Assembly (NCBI RefSeq): GCF_014197145.1
Contig: NZ_JACIEZ010000002.1
Location: forward strand, 186,001-250,000
Length of the DNA stretch: 64,000 bases
Source of the DNA: Gellertiella hungarica
GTDB lineage: Bacteria; Pseudomonadota; Alphaproteobacteria; Rhizobiales; Rhizobiaceae
Direction: 5' to 3'
Positions 26,338 to 36,200 of this stretch are shown here, piece by piece. The position numbers were made by a program, and so were the translations under genes. Every line of letters starts with the position of its first letter. Position 1 is the stretch's first letter. The notes beneath the pieces are model-generated. The model was not told the DNA's origin and made no database searches. It was given only the letters and a program-made list of their open reading frames with translations.

Positions 26338-28551
26338 ATGGCTTACAAGAATTTCACCGTTGAAACCGACGCCGACGGCATTGCCCTCGTCACCTGGAAC
26401 ATGCCGGACAAGTCGATGAACGTCTTCACCGAGGAGGTGATGGTCGAGCTGAACGCGATCACCGACGAAGTGACCGCCGATGCCGCCGTCAAGGGCGTGG
26501 TCTTCACGTCGGGCAAGTCCTCCTTCTCCGGCGGCGCCGATCTCTCCATGATCAAGGGGATGTTCTCCTTCTACCAGGCGGAAAAGGCGAAGGACGCCTC
26601 GACCGCTGCGCAGAAGCTCTTCGATCTGGTCGGCAAGATGTCCGGCCTCTTCCGCAAGATCGAAACCGCGGGCAAGCCCTGGGTTTCGGCCATCAACGGC
26701 ACCTGCATGGGCGGCGCCTTCGAGCTGTCGCTCGCCTGCCACGGCCGCGTCGCCTCCAATGCCAAGTCGGTCAAGATCGCCCTTCCCGAAGTGAAGGTCG
26801 GCATCTTCCCGGGCGCCGGCGGCACCCAGCGCGTTCCGCGTCTCACCAATGCGCAGGACGCGCTGCAGATGATGACGACCGGCTCTTCGCTGACCGCCTC
26901 CCGCGCCAAGGCTATGGGCCTCGTCCATCAGGCGGTCGAGCCGGATCAGCTGATCCCGGCCGCCAAGCAGATGATCAAGGACGGACTGAAGCCCGTCCAG
27001 CCCTGGGACGAGAAGGGCTTCAAGGCACCCGGCGGCGGCATCTGGACGCCGGCGGCCGCCCAGCTCTGGCCGGCAGCCACCGCCATCCTCCGCCGCGAGA
27101 CCGGGGGCAACTATCCGGGCGCCCTGGCGATCCTGAAATGCGTCTATGAGGGCCTCCAGGTGCCCTTCGATACCGCGCTTCGCATCGAGCAGCGCTATTT
27201 CACGCAGATCCTCCAGACGACCGAAGCCTTCTCGATGATCCGCTCGCTGTTCATCTCCATGCAGGAACTGGGCAAGGGCGCGCGCCGCCCGGCAGGCGTT
27301 CCGAAGAGCGAGTTTACCCGCGTCGCCGTCGTCGGCGCCGGCTTCATGGGCGCCTCCATCGGCTATGTCACCGCCGCTGCCGGCATTCCGGTGACGCTCA
27401 TCGACCGCGACCAGGCCGCCGCCGACAAGGGCAAGACCGTTTCCGAAGGCCTCGTCCAGGGCTCGGTCCAGAAGGGCCGCATGACCAAGGAAGAGGGCGA
27501 GAAGCTGCTTTCCCTCATCACCCCCACCGCCGATTATTCGGCGGTCAAGGATGCGGATCTGGTGATCGAGGCCGTCTTCGAGGACCGTCAGGTCAAGAAG
27601 GAGGTAATCGAGAAGGTCGAGGCGCACATGAAGGAAGGCGCGATCTTCGCCTCCAACACCTCGACGCTGCCGATCACCGGCCTTGCCAAGAATTCCAAGC
27701 GCCCGGCGGATTTCATCGGCGTGCACTTCTTCTCCCCCGTCGAGAAGATGATGCTGACCGAAGTGATCCTCGGCAAGGAAACCGGCGACAAGGCGCTCGC
27801 CGTCGCGCTGGATTACGTCGCCGCGATCAAGAAGACGCCGATCGTCGTCAACGACACCCGCGGCTTCTACGTCAACCGCTGCGTCTTCCGCTACATTCAC
27901 GAGGCCTACGACATGCTGTTCGAAGGCGTGCCGGCGGCCATGATCGAGAATGTCGCCAAGCAGTCCGGCATGCCGGTCGGCCCGCTCTCGCTCAACGACG
28001 AGGTGGCGATCGACCTGTCGCAGAAGATCCTCAAGGCCTCCATCGCCGATCTCGGCGAGGGTGCCGTCGATCCGAAGCACATGGCGCTCGTCAACAAGAT
28101 GGTCGATGAACTCGACCGCAAGGGCCGCAAGAACGGCCGCGGCTTCTACGAATATCCGGCCAAGCCCGCCAAGAAGTTCCTGTGGCCGGGCCTGAAGGAG
28201 CTCTTCCCGCAGCAGAAGGCGGAAGACGTCGATCCCGCGATCATTCGCGAGCGCCTGCTCACGACCATCGCGCTCGAAGCGGCCCGCACCATGGAAGAGG
28301 GCATTGTCACCGATCCGCGCGAGGCCGATGTGGGCTCCATCCTCGGCTTCGGTTTCGCGCCCTACACGGGCGGTGCCATCTCCTACATCGACGGCATGGG
28401 TGCCAAGGCGTTCGTCGCCCAGTGCGAGAAGCTCGCCAAGTCCTACGGCGACCACTTCCAGCCGACGCCGCTGCTCAAGGATCTGGCGGAGAAGGGCGAA
28501 ACCTTCTACCAGCGCTTCAACCCGTACCCGGCCGAAGCCAAGGCCGCCTGA
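26338..28551 (+). CDS. Bifunctional enoyl-CoA hydratase/3-hydroxyacyl-CoA dehydrogenase (FadJ-like)
   Basis: A 737-residue multifunctional protein for the two middle steps of beta-oxidation. The N-terminal crotonase domain shows the oxyanion-hole segments [13 protein letters not shown] and [17 protein letters not shown] and the catalytic-Glu region [20 protein letters not shown]. From about residue 325 comes the NAD-binding hydroxyacyl-CoA dehydrogenase ([20 protein letters not shown]), with [11 protein letters not shown] and [17 protein letters not shown]. The C-terminal helical domains follow ([19 protein letters not shown]). The start is preceded by cgggagaataactcc, 18 bp after the thiolase stop. 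The operon ends with a strong terminator. Confidence 0.95.
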   Translation: MAYKNFTVETDADGIALVTWNMPDKSMNVFTEEVMVELNAITDEVTADAAVKGVVFTSGKSSFSGGADLSMIKGMFSFYQAEKAKDASTAAQKLFDLVGKMSGLFRKIETAGKPWVSAINGTCMGGAFELSLACHGRVASNAKSVKIALPEVKVGIFPGAGGTQRVPRLTNAQDALQMMTTGSSLTASRAKAMGLVHQAVEPDQLIPAAKQMIKDGLKPVQPWDEKGFKAPGGGIWTPAAAQLWPAATAILRRETGGNYPGALAILKCVYEGLQVPFDTALRIEQRYFTQILQTTEAFSMIRSLFISMQELGKGARRPAGVPKSEFTRVAVVGAGFMGASIGYVTAAAGIPVTLIDRDQAAADKGKTVSEGLVQGSVQKGRMTKEEGEKLLSLITPTADYSAVKDADLVIEAVFEDRQVKKEVIEKVEAHMKEGAIFASNTSTLPITGLAKNSKRPADFIGVHFFSPVEKMMLTEVILGKETGDKALAVALDYVAAIKKTPIVVNDTRGFYVNRCVFRYIHEAYDMLFEGVPAAMIENVAKQSGMPVGPLSLNDEVAIDLSQKILKASIADLGEGAVDPKHMALVNKMVDELDRKGRKNGRGFYEYPAKPAKKFLWPGLKELFPQQKAEDVDPAIIRERLLTTIALEAARTMEEGIVTDPREADVGSILGFGFAPYTGGAISYIDGMGAKAFVAQCEKLAKSYGDHFQPTPLLKDLAEKGETFYQRFNPYPAEAKAA

Positions 28552-28570
28552 CCGGTCCGCTCCACGATCG

Positions 28571-28602
28571 ACCCCTGTCCGCTCCCGCGGGCAGGGGTTT
28601 TT
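28571..28602 (+). terminator. Terminator of the fad operon
   Basis: acccctg...caggggt stem extended by inner GC pairing (tccg/cgggc region), followed directly by five T. It lies 20 bp after the FadJ-like stop codon, a textbook rho-independent terminator. Confidence 0.9.
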
Positions 28603-28671
28603 CTTGCCGGCCGCTTTCCCAGTGCGGGCGCCTGCGGACCTGCGGTGCCTCGGGCGGCGTTTAGAGTGCCG

Positions 28672-28995
28672 TATCGCACCCGCCCCTCTGCCCGTACGGC
28701 GTCGAGATTGCGGTGCCGCACCCCCCTCTGCCCTGCCGGGCATCTCCCCCTCAAGGGGGGAGATCGACATTGCGGTTCTTGGTTTCCTCAAACAATGAAC
28801 GTCTCATCCGCTGAAACGGTGGCTGGGGACTGCCCTCATAAACCCCATCCCGATCTCCCCCCTTGAGGGGGAGATGCCCGGCAGGGCAGAGGGGGGTGCG
28901 GCACGTCAAACTCGACGCCGTGCAGGCCAGAGGGGGGTGCACATCCGCAAACTCGACAGTTCGCAGGGCAGGGGAGGGTGCAGCGCGGCAAACGC
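28672..28995 (+). repeat. Composite palindromic repeat element, copy B with tandem units
   Basis: The core inverted repeat (28701-28916) matches copies A and C, with arms carrying the catctccccctcaaggggggagat hairpin and a centre with acaatgaacgtctcatccgc. On both sides partial extra units of roughly 45-55 bp are added, of the form agaggggggtgc, a short variable stretch, caaactcgac, then gcaggg. It fills most of the 453-bp gap between the fad operon terminator and the 3' end of the first chemotaxis receptor gene. No genuine ORF. Confidence 0.85.
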
Positions 28996-29004
28996 GGCGC
29001 TCGC

Positions 29005-30594
29005 TCAGCTCGCGTGGCGCAGTTGCGGACGGCTTGCGTCGCTGTCTCGGAAGCGCTGGATGATGGCGTCGAGGGCTTCGGCTTCGCGGGCGAGGCCGAA
29101 GGTGGCAGCGTTGGCTTCCTCGACCATGGCGGCGTTGTGTTGCGTCGCCTGGTCGATCTGCCCGATGGCGTCGTTGATTTCCCGGAGGCCTGCGGCCTGT
29201 TCGCGGCTGGCATCGGCGATCGCACCGACCAGCGTGTCGATCTGCGTGACCTGATCGGCAATGCTCTGCAGAGCCGAGCCGGCGCGGGAAACGAGTTCCA
29301 CGCCCTGCTGCACCCTCTGATCCGAGCGGCCGATAAGGTCCTTGATTTCGCGCGCGGCGTTGGCCGAGCGCTGGGCAAGTTCGCGCACCTCGGTTGCGAC
29401 GACGGCAAAGCCCTTGCCGGCTTCCCCGGCGCGGGCGGCTTCTACCCCGGCGTTGAGCGCCAAAAGGTTGGTCTGGAAGGCGATGGAATCGATGACGCCG
29501 ATGATTGCCGAGATGGAATGGGAGGATTTCTCGATCTCGTCCATGGCGGTGATGGCGGCGGTGACGACACTGCCGGACTGTTCGGCACTCGCCCGCGCAT
29601 CGGAAACGAGCTTGCCCGCCTGCTGGGCCCGTTCGTTGGAGACGGTGACGGTGGTGGTGATCTGCTCGAGCGCCGTTGCCGTTTGCTCCACCGAAGCCGC
29701 CTGGCGTTCGGTCCGCTTCGACAGGTTTTCGGAGGCGCTTCGGATCTCAGCGGTGCTGGTGCGGATACCCATGGCCCGCTCCTTCAGCTCCTGGATGGTG
29801 GCGCGCATCCGGGAGAGCGTCCTGTTGTAATCCTGGCGCAGCCGTTCCAGTGCCGGTGCGAAGGGCTCGTCGATGGACCGGGTGAGATCGCTCTCGGCCA
29901 GCGCATCGAGCCCCTTGCCGATGGCGGTCACGGCCAGTTCGATCTGGGCATCGTTCTCCGCCTTGATACGGTCCGCCTCGGCGCGGGCCTCTTCAGCCCG
30001 GGTGGTGGCGTGGAGCGCTTCACTTTGTGCCCCGATTTCGCGTGCTGCCGCATAGGCATCGCTGGAGGCTTTCTCCGCCTCCATGAAAGCGCGCGCGATG
30101 GCCGAGGTGATGACGATCAGCACCGTGGACTGGGCAACGAGGATCACCGCATGCAGAAGCACGCGGGCCATACCGGGATCGCCGGGAAAGACGGCGGCGG
30201 GCAAGGCGAAGTTCAGCACGAGGTGATGCACGGCAACGGTGGTGGCATTGGCAAGGATCGCGCGCCAGTCCACCCAGCCCGCGGTGATCGCCAGCGTCGC
30301 GAAGAAATACATGTGCATGTCGATCTGATAGGGCGTATCGGCGAAGCTGCTCACCAGCAGAGCCACCTGAACTGCAAGCGCCACCGAATTGACGATGCGG
30401 GTGGTCGCACCCGTCCGGTCGCCCCACCAGACGCCGGTGCCGATCAGTGCGGCCACGGCCGCGAGACCCGACAGGAGGAGCGAGACCGCGTGCTGGGCAA
30501 GATAGCCGCCGGCCATGATGACGACGACATTTGCCCAGAGGAGGCGCGTCGCCCCGTAAGAGACTTTAAGCCTGAACTGTTCAAGTTGATCCAT
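29005..30594 (-). CDS. Methyl-accepting chemotaxis protein, multi-TM His-containing sensor (copy 1)
   Basis: A 529-residue chemoreceptor. Instead of a periplasmic ligand domain, the first 190 residues form five or six membrane helices with conserved histidines ([40 protein letters not shown]). A cytoplasmic coiled coil follows, then a second HAMP-like segment ([20 protein letters not shown]), then the signalling domain with the hairpin tip [20 protein letters not shown] and [20 protein letters not shown]. There is no C-terminal CheR-binding pentapeptide. It is a tandem paralogue of the gene at 31213-32805, nearly identical in the signalling half. The ligand is unknown; redox, gas or metal sensing by the histidines is only a hypothesis. 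Confidence 0.92.
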   Translation of the reverse strand: MDQLEQFRLKVSYGATRLLWANVVVIMAGGYLAQHAVSLLLSGLAAVAALIGTGVWWGDRTGATTRIVNSVALAVQVALLVSSFADTPYQIDMHMYFFATLAITAGWVDWRAILANATTVAVHHLVLNFALPAAVFPGDPGMARVLLHAVILVAQSTVLIVITSAIARAFMEAEKASSDAYAAAREIGAQSEALHATTRAEEARAEADRIKAENDAQIELAVTAIGKGLDALAESDLTRSIDEPFAPALERLRQDYNRTLSRMRATIQELKERAMGIRTSTAEIRSASENLSKRTERQAASVEQTATALEQITTTVTVSNERAQQAGKLVSDARASAEQSGSVVTAAITAMDEIEKSSHSISAIIGVIDSIAFQTNLLALNAGVEAARAGEAGKGFAVVATEVRELAQRSANAAREIKDLIGRSDQRVQQGVELVSRAGSALQSIADQVTQIDTLVGAIADASREQAAGLREINDAIGQIDQATQHNAAMVEEANAATFGLAREAEALDAIIQRFRDSDASRPQLRHAS

Positions 30595-30740
30595 GACCCT
30601 TCACCCTCATGCATCCATAGCCGATGACATCCCGGCAACCGCGAAGGTACCGTCGTTCGTCAAGACAAGGGGAAAGCATCCGGACGACCCGTCAGCCAGG
30701 ACAGCCATGCAATCCAGAGGATGGAATTCGCGTTGTCCGG
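30595..30740 (-). pseudogene. Decayed remnant of the small membrane-protein gene upstream of receptor copy 1
   Basis: The sequence tgcatccatagccgatga and weaker similarity over about 100 bp match the 3' end of the intact gene at 32798-33115. Here the frame is broken: relative to the intact copy, one base is missing near 30630 (gggatgtcatc against aatgatttcatc), and no start or hydrophobic N-terminus can be read. The tandem duplication evidently included this gene and one copy has decayed. Confidence 0.6.
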
Positions 30741-30861
30741 AGGCTTTGCCACACTACCAGCGCGAGTGTGGGTTTTGAGTTTCAAGAATTCATAAAATAA
30801 GAAAATAAGAAATAAATCATGAAAAGTGAGATCTTGCCGGTGGGCTCTTTGCCTCTGTCCC

Positions 30862-31195
30862 GCACGGCGTCGAGTTTGCGGGGCCGCACCCCCCTCTGCC
30901 CCTGCCGGGGCATCTCCCCCTCAAGGGGGGAGATCGACCGTGGGTTTAGGGTTTCCCCAAATAACAAGCGTCTCATCCGCAGAAGCGTTGGCGAGGGACT
31001 TCCCCAAGAATCCCCATCCCGATCTCCCCCCCTTGAGGGGGAGATGCCCGGCAGGGCAGAGGGGGGTGCGGTGCGTCAAACTCGACGGTTTGCAGGCCAG
31101 AGGGGGTGGTACGCATCGGCAAACTCAACGCCGTGCAGGGCAGAGGGGGTGCGCGTCCGCAAACGCTACGGCGTTCAGGGACAGAGGGTGCCGCG
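30862..31195 (+). repeat. Composite palindromic repeat element, copy C with tandem units
   Basis: Core inverted repeat 30869-31086 as in copies A and B; its centre (ttccccaaataacaagcgtc, then tcatccgcagaagcgttgg) is almost the same as copy A. Three tandem units of about 45-50 bp (agagggggtg, variable, gcaaac, variable, gcaggg) follow toward the second receptor gene. It occupies most of the 618-bp gap between the two receptor genes; the rest is AT-rich upstream sequence of copy 1. Confidence 0.85.
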
Positions 31196-31212
31196 CGTCG
31201 CCCGTGGCCCGC

Positions 31213-32805
31213 TCAGCTGGCGTAGCGCAGTTGCGGACGGCTTGCGTCGGTGTCGCGGAAGCGCTGGATGAGGGCATCGAGGCCCTCGGCTTCGCGGGCG
31301 AGGCCGAAGGTGGCAGCGTTGGCTTCCTCGACCATGGCGGCGTTGTGTTGCGTCGCGTGGTCGATCTGGCTGATGGCGCTGTTGATTTCCCGGAGGCCCG
31401 AGGTCTGCTCGCGGCTGGCATCGGCGATGGCGCGGACCAGCGTGTCGATCTGCTTGACCTGATCGGCAATGCTCTGCAGTGCCGAGCCGGCGCGGGAAAC
31501 GAGTTCCACGCCCTGCTGAACCTTTTCGTCGGAACGGCCGATGAGTTCCTTGATCTCGCGGGCGGCGTTGGCCGAACGCTGGGCAAGTTCGCGCACCTCG
31601 GTTGCGACGACGGCAAAGCCCTTGCCGGCTTCCCCGGCGCGTGCGGCCTCGACGCCGGCGTTGAGCGCTAAAAGGTTGGTCTGGAAGGCGATGGAATCGA
31701 TGACGCCGATGATTGCCGAGATGGAATGAGAGGATTTCTCGATCTCGTCCATGGCGGTGATGGCGGCGGTGACGACACTGCCGGACTGTTCGGCACTCGC
31801 CCGCGCATCGGAAACGAGCTTGCCCGCCTGCTGGGCCCGTTCGTTGGAGACGGTGACGGTGGTGGTGATCTCCTCCAGCGCGGCGGCAGTCTCTTCAACC
31901 GAGGCGGCCTGCTGTTCGGTCCGTTTCGACAGGTTGTCGGAGGCGCTGCGGATTTCGGTCGACCCGTTGCGGATGCCCTTGGCCCGCTCCTTCAGCTCCT
32001 GGATGGTGGCGCGCATCTGGGAGAGAGTCCTGTTGTAATCCAGGCGCAGCCGTTCCAGTGCCGGAGCGAAGGGCTCGTCGATGGACCGGGTGAGATCGCC
32101 CTCGGCCAGCGCCGCAAGACCGTCGCCGATAACGCGCACGGCAAAATCGATCTCGGCATCGTTTTCCGCCTTGATGCGGTCTGCCTCGGCGCGGGCCTCG
32201 TCCGCACGGGCGGTGGTGGCACGCAGCTCGTCGCTCTTGGCGGAGACTTCCCGGGCTGCCTCATAGGCATCGCTGGAGGCCTTTGCTGCCTCCTCGAAGG
32301 CTCTGGCAATGGCGGAGACGATGAAGATCAGCACCGCCGACTGCATGATGAGGATGACGGCATGCACCATGACGCGCACGATCCCCGGATCGCCGGGGAA
32401 GACGGCGGCGGGCAGGGCGAAGTTCAGCACCAGATGGTGCACCGCCACCGTGCCGGCATTGGCAAGGATCGCGCGCCAGTCCACCCAGCCCGCGGTGATC
32501 GCCAGGGTCGCGAAGAAGTACATGTGCATGTCGATCTGGTAGTGACCGCCGGCAAAGGCATTCACCAGCAGCGCAACCTGTACGGCAAGGGCCACGGAAT
32601 TGACGACACGGGTGGAAAGTCCCGTCTTGTCGCTCCACCACGCCCCCGTGCCGATCAGCGCGGCTACGGCCGCGAGCACCGCCATCATGACAGGCACGCT
32701 GTCATGGGCGAAATAACCGCCCCCGGCGATGACCGCCACATTGATCCACAGGAGCCAGGTGGCTCCGTAGGAGGCCCGCAAACGCAGTTGCTCCAGCTTA
32801 TCCAC
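31213..32805 (-). CDS. Methyl-accepting chemotaxis protein, multi-TM His-containing sensor (copy 2)
   Basis: A 530-residue paralogue of the neighbouring receptor with the same layout: multi-helix membrane sensor with [20 protein letters not shown] and [20 protein letters not shown], coiled coil, HAMP-like [15 protein letters not shown] and a conserved signalling tip [20 protein letters not shown]. The sensor half has diverged from copy 1 (for example FAGGHYQ against FADTPYQ), while the signalling half is nearly identical even at DNA level. The start appears to be GTG 32805, overlapping the end of the upstream small gene by eight bases, so translational coupling is likely. Ligand unknown. Confidence 0.92.
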   Translation of the reverse strand: MDKLEQLRLRASYGATWLLWINVAVIAGGGYFAHDSVPVMMAVLAAVAALIGTGAWWSDKTGLSTRVVNSVALAVQVALLVNAFAGGHYQIDMHMYFFATLAITAGWVDWRAILANAGTVAVHHLVLNFALPAAVFPGDPGIVRVMVHAVILIMQSAVLIFIVSAIARAFEEAAKASSDAYEAAREVSAKSDELRATTARADEARAEADRIKAENDAEIDFAVRVIGDGLAALAEGDLTRSIDEPFAPALERLRLDYNRTLSQMRATIQELKERAKGIRNGSTEIRSASDNLSKRTEQQAASVEETAAALEEITTTVTVSNERAQQAGKLVSDARASAEQSGSVVTAAITAMDEIEKSSHSISAIIGVIDSIAFQTNLLALNAGVEAARAGEAGKGFAVVATEVRELAQRSANAAREIKELIGRSDEKVQQGVELVSRAGSALQSIADQVKQIDTLVRAIADASREQTSGLREINSAISQIDHATQHNAAMVEEANAATFGLAREAEGLDALIQRFRDTDASRPQLRYAS

Positions 32806-33115
32806 GATCGTTTTCCCTCATGCATCCATAGCCGATGAAATCATTGGCAACCGCCAGGGCACCGGCTTTCCAAAGGGCAAGGGTAAACCGTTCGGACGAT
32901 CCTTCCGCCACGACGATCCAGGGCAGCCGGGTGCCGGCCACCAGCCGGCCATCCGCTGCCTCAACGATCGACATCATGTGGCGCTCCGACATGCCGGGGT
33001 GACCGATGACGAGCATCCTGTCACCCTGCGGCAAGAGGAAGCCCGCCGCCATCAGCAGCAGCAGCATTCCCGTCCAGAGGATCGGTTTCCGAAATTCCAA
33101 AAAGGTGTCCCCCAT
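32798..33115 (-). CDS. Small membrane-anchored protein coupled to chemoreceptor copy 2
   Basis: A 105-residue protein with one N-terminal membrane helix ([20 protein letters not shown]) and an extracytoplasmic domain containing [20 protein letters not shown] and [21 protein letters not shown] do not recognise the family. Its last codons overlap the start of the chemoreceptor gene, implying a functional partnership, perhaps as an accessory periplasmic sensor. A degenerate remnant precedes receptor copy 1. A histidine and cysteine occur in the soluble part, but no known metal motif is evident. Confidence 0.65.
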   Translation of the reverse strand: MGDTFLEFRKPILWTGMLLLLMAAGFLLPQGDRMLVIGHPGMSERHMMSIVEAADGRLVAGTRLPWIVVAEGSSERFTLALWKAGALAVANDFIGYGCMRENDRG

Positions 33116-33287
33116 GCCATCGGGTACAACCCTAGAGCCCTAAGCCTCCACGGAGGGCTAATTTTTGCCTGTCATAAATAACGATTTAGAAATTGGGTAA
33201 GGGCCGTGCAGAATTGACGATCGTCAGCATATTGCCGTCTCCTGCTCCCTCCGGAGACGCAGGACGGCCCGGATGACACCGGTTTCC

Positions 33288-36200
33288 TTACTCGGCAGCC
33301 GCCTTCAGGCTCATCACCTGGGTCAGATAGGCGCGGAGTGCTGCGGGTTTCACCGGCTTGTTCTGCAGGCCGATGCCGTGCTTTTCGGCCTCGGCGCGCA
33401 CCTCGGGCGTGCGGTCGGCGGTGACCAGCAGCCCGGGGATCTGGCTGCGGTAGATGGACCGGAGCTCGAGGATCGCCTCGATCCCGTCGCCATCGTCCAG
33501 ATGATAGTCGGCGATGACGAGATCCGGCACGGGACCTTCCGCGGAAAGGGCGAGAATGTCGGCCATCGAGCTTGCGGTGGTAACCGTGCATCCCCATCCG
33601 GAGATCAGCAGCTTCATGCCTTCGATGATGCGGGGCTCGTTGTCGATGCAGAGCACCCGGACGCCCGAGAGCGGCTGGTAGGCGGCGGGTGCCGGGCCGG
33701 GGGCGGCGACCGCCTGCTCGGCGGGCAGGGCCGCGACCTTCGGCAGGCTGACGCGGAAGGTCGTGCCGCGGCCGGGGGTCGACGAGAGATCCACCGGCGT
33801 GTTCAGCACCCGCGCGATGCGATCGACGATGGAAAGCCCGAGCCCGAGCCCCGATGCGGTCTTCGCGCCCTCGTCGAGGCGGGCGAATTCCTTGAAGATG
33901 GTGCGGAATTTCGATGAGGGAATGCCGATGCCGCTGTCCAGCACCTCGATCACCACCCGGTCGCCGCGGCTGCGGGCGCCGACCAGCACCTTGCCTGTCA
34001 CGGTGTACTTGATTGCGTTCGAAACGAGATTCTGCACCAGGCGTCGCAGCAGGTTCGGGTCGGAGCGCACCACGAGCTTCGACGGCATGACCCTGAGCTT
34101 CAGGTTCTTCTCCCGGGCTATGGGGGCGAAATCCGTCTCGATGCGCGACAGCAGGTCCGCAAGCGGCACCGTGGTGAAGCGCGGCTTCATGGCGCCCGTA
34201 TCCAGCCGCGAGATGTCGAGCACGGCGCCGAGGATGGTTTCCACCGATTCCAGCGCGGAATCGATGTTGCGGACCAGCGCGCCGTTCTCGCTCTCGGCCA
34301 TCCGCTCCACTAGCGCGGAGGAGTAGAGCCTGGCGGCATTCAGCGGCTGGAGAATGTCGTGGCCGGCCGCGGCAAAGAAGCGGGTCTTGCCGAGATTGGC
34401 CTCGTCGGCGGAGGCGCGCGCCTCGCCCAGTTCGCGGTTCACGCGGGTGAGCTCGGCGGTGCGCTCGGCAACGCGCTGTTCCAGCGTCTCGTTCGCCTGC
34501 TTCAGCGCCTGGTCGGCCGCCACCTGGGCGGTGATGTCGGTGAAGGTGGCGACGATGCCCTTGTCGGGCAGCACGTTGGAGCGCACCTCGATGATCGACT
34601 TGCCGCCGGACAGCTCCAGCCGGAAGGGCCTGTCGCCGGTGGTGAAGTTGCGGATGATCTCGCCCTGTTGCCAGGCGGGAATGTCGCCGCGCTCGGAGAT
34701 CATCGCAACGATGGCGGCCAGCGGGAAACCGACCTGACCGGCGGTTTCGTCGAGATCCAGCAGGCTGCGGAAGCGGCGGTTCCAGATGGTCAGCTGGTTC
34801 TGGCTGTCGAAAACGGCGATCCCCTGGTCCATCTGCGAAAGCGCGGTCTGCAGCATGTCCTGGTTGTATTGCAGCGCCTCCGAAGCTTGGTCGAGCAGCC
34901 AGGCCGTATCGGCGGAGGCGTCCTCGACCTTCTGCAGGATGAGCGAGAGCACGAGGCGGGCGGAGGATGAGCCGATGGCGCTGCCGAGCAGCTGCTCCGA
35001 ATAGTGGATCAGCGCCATGTCCGCCGGCTGGTTGTCCTCGAGGGTTCGCCCTGCCTGCCGCTCGAAGGTCTGCATGGACCGGCGCATGCGCTCCTCGCCC
35101 AGATACCGGGCGATGGCGGTCTTCAAGTCTCCCACCGAAACCCGCGTCTTCCAGCTGCGGGTGGCAAACTGCGAGCGCGAATGCCGCTTGACGAAGATGC
35201 CGGACTGGATGCGCTCCACCGGCTTCGGATTGCGGCTCAGCGAACCGAGGATGAAGGCAGCGCTGTTGGCGAGCAGGCTCAGCACCGTCGCGTTCACCAG
35301 CAGGTCCGGGTTGTCCGAAAACATCGTGACGCCGGGGAACAGGAAGGAGAGGATGGCCGCCGAGGCGGAGGAGTAATCCGGTCCGCCGAGGCTCGGCAGG
35401 AACAGCAGATAGGCCCAGATGACGAAGCCCGTCACCATTCCGGCCAGTGCCCCGCGCGCATTCGCCCGGCGCCAGACCATGCCGCCGAGCAGCGCCGGGG
35501 CGATCTGGCTGATGCAGGTGAAGGCCAAAAGCCCGATGGAGACGAGGCTCGAGCTGGTATCGGTCGACCGGTAATAGGCATAGCCGAGAAGCATCACCGC
35601 GAAGATGGCGATGCGGCGGATGCGCAGGATGACCTTGGCGAAGTCGCGCCGCTCGCTCGCGCGCGCAAAGAGGCTGCGCTGCAGGAAGGCGGGCATGATG
35701 ATGTCGTTCGAGATCATGATCGACATGGCCACGCTTTCCATCACGACCATGGCGGTCGCGGCCGAAAAGCCGCCGATGAAGGTGAGCAGCGAAATGGCGC
35801 TGTAGCCGGAAGAGAGCGGCAGTGTCAGCACGTAGACATCCGCATCGCCCGCCCCGCCGAAGGTCATCAGTCCGGCGGCGGCCACCGGAATGACGAAGAT
35901 GTTGATGGCGATCAGATAGGCCGGGAACAGGTAGCGCGCCGTCTTCAGCTCGTCGGGGTGCCGGTTCTCCACCACCGTCACGTGGAACTGGCGCGGCAGG
36001 AACAGGATGGCGAAGGCCGATGTGAGGATCAGCACCAGCCAGCGCGAGATCGGCGTTTCGTGGCTCATGGCCTCGATGACGAGCGAATTGGCGGAGGCCT
36101 TTTCCCACAGATGCGCCGGTCCGTCGAAAAGCAGGTACACGACCGTAAAGCCGACGGTCAGGAAGGCGACGAGCTTCACCATCGATTCCATGGCGATCGC

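Noticed and set aside
23011-28791. A 1926-codon open frame antisense to the fad operon
   Set aside because: No recognisable domain and His/Asp/Gly-rich; the opposite strand encodes three well-conserved enzymes with proper ribosome-binding sites.
28701-28960. Short frames in the repeat elements giving peptides such as PLEGEMPGRAEGG
   Set aside because: These recur in every copy because the DNA repeat is conserved; similar spurious peptides are common in rhizobial annotations.
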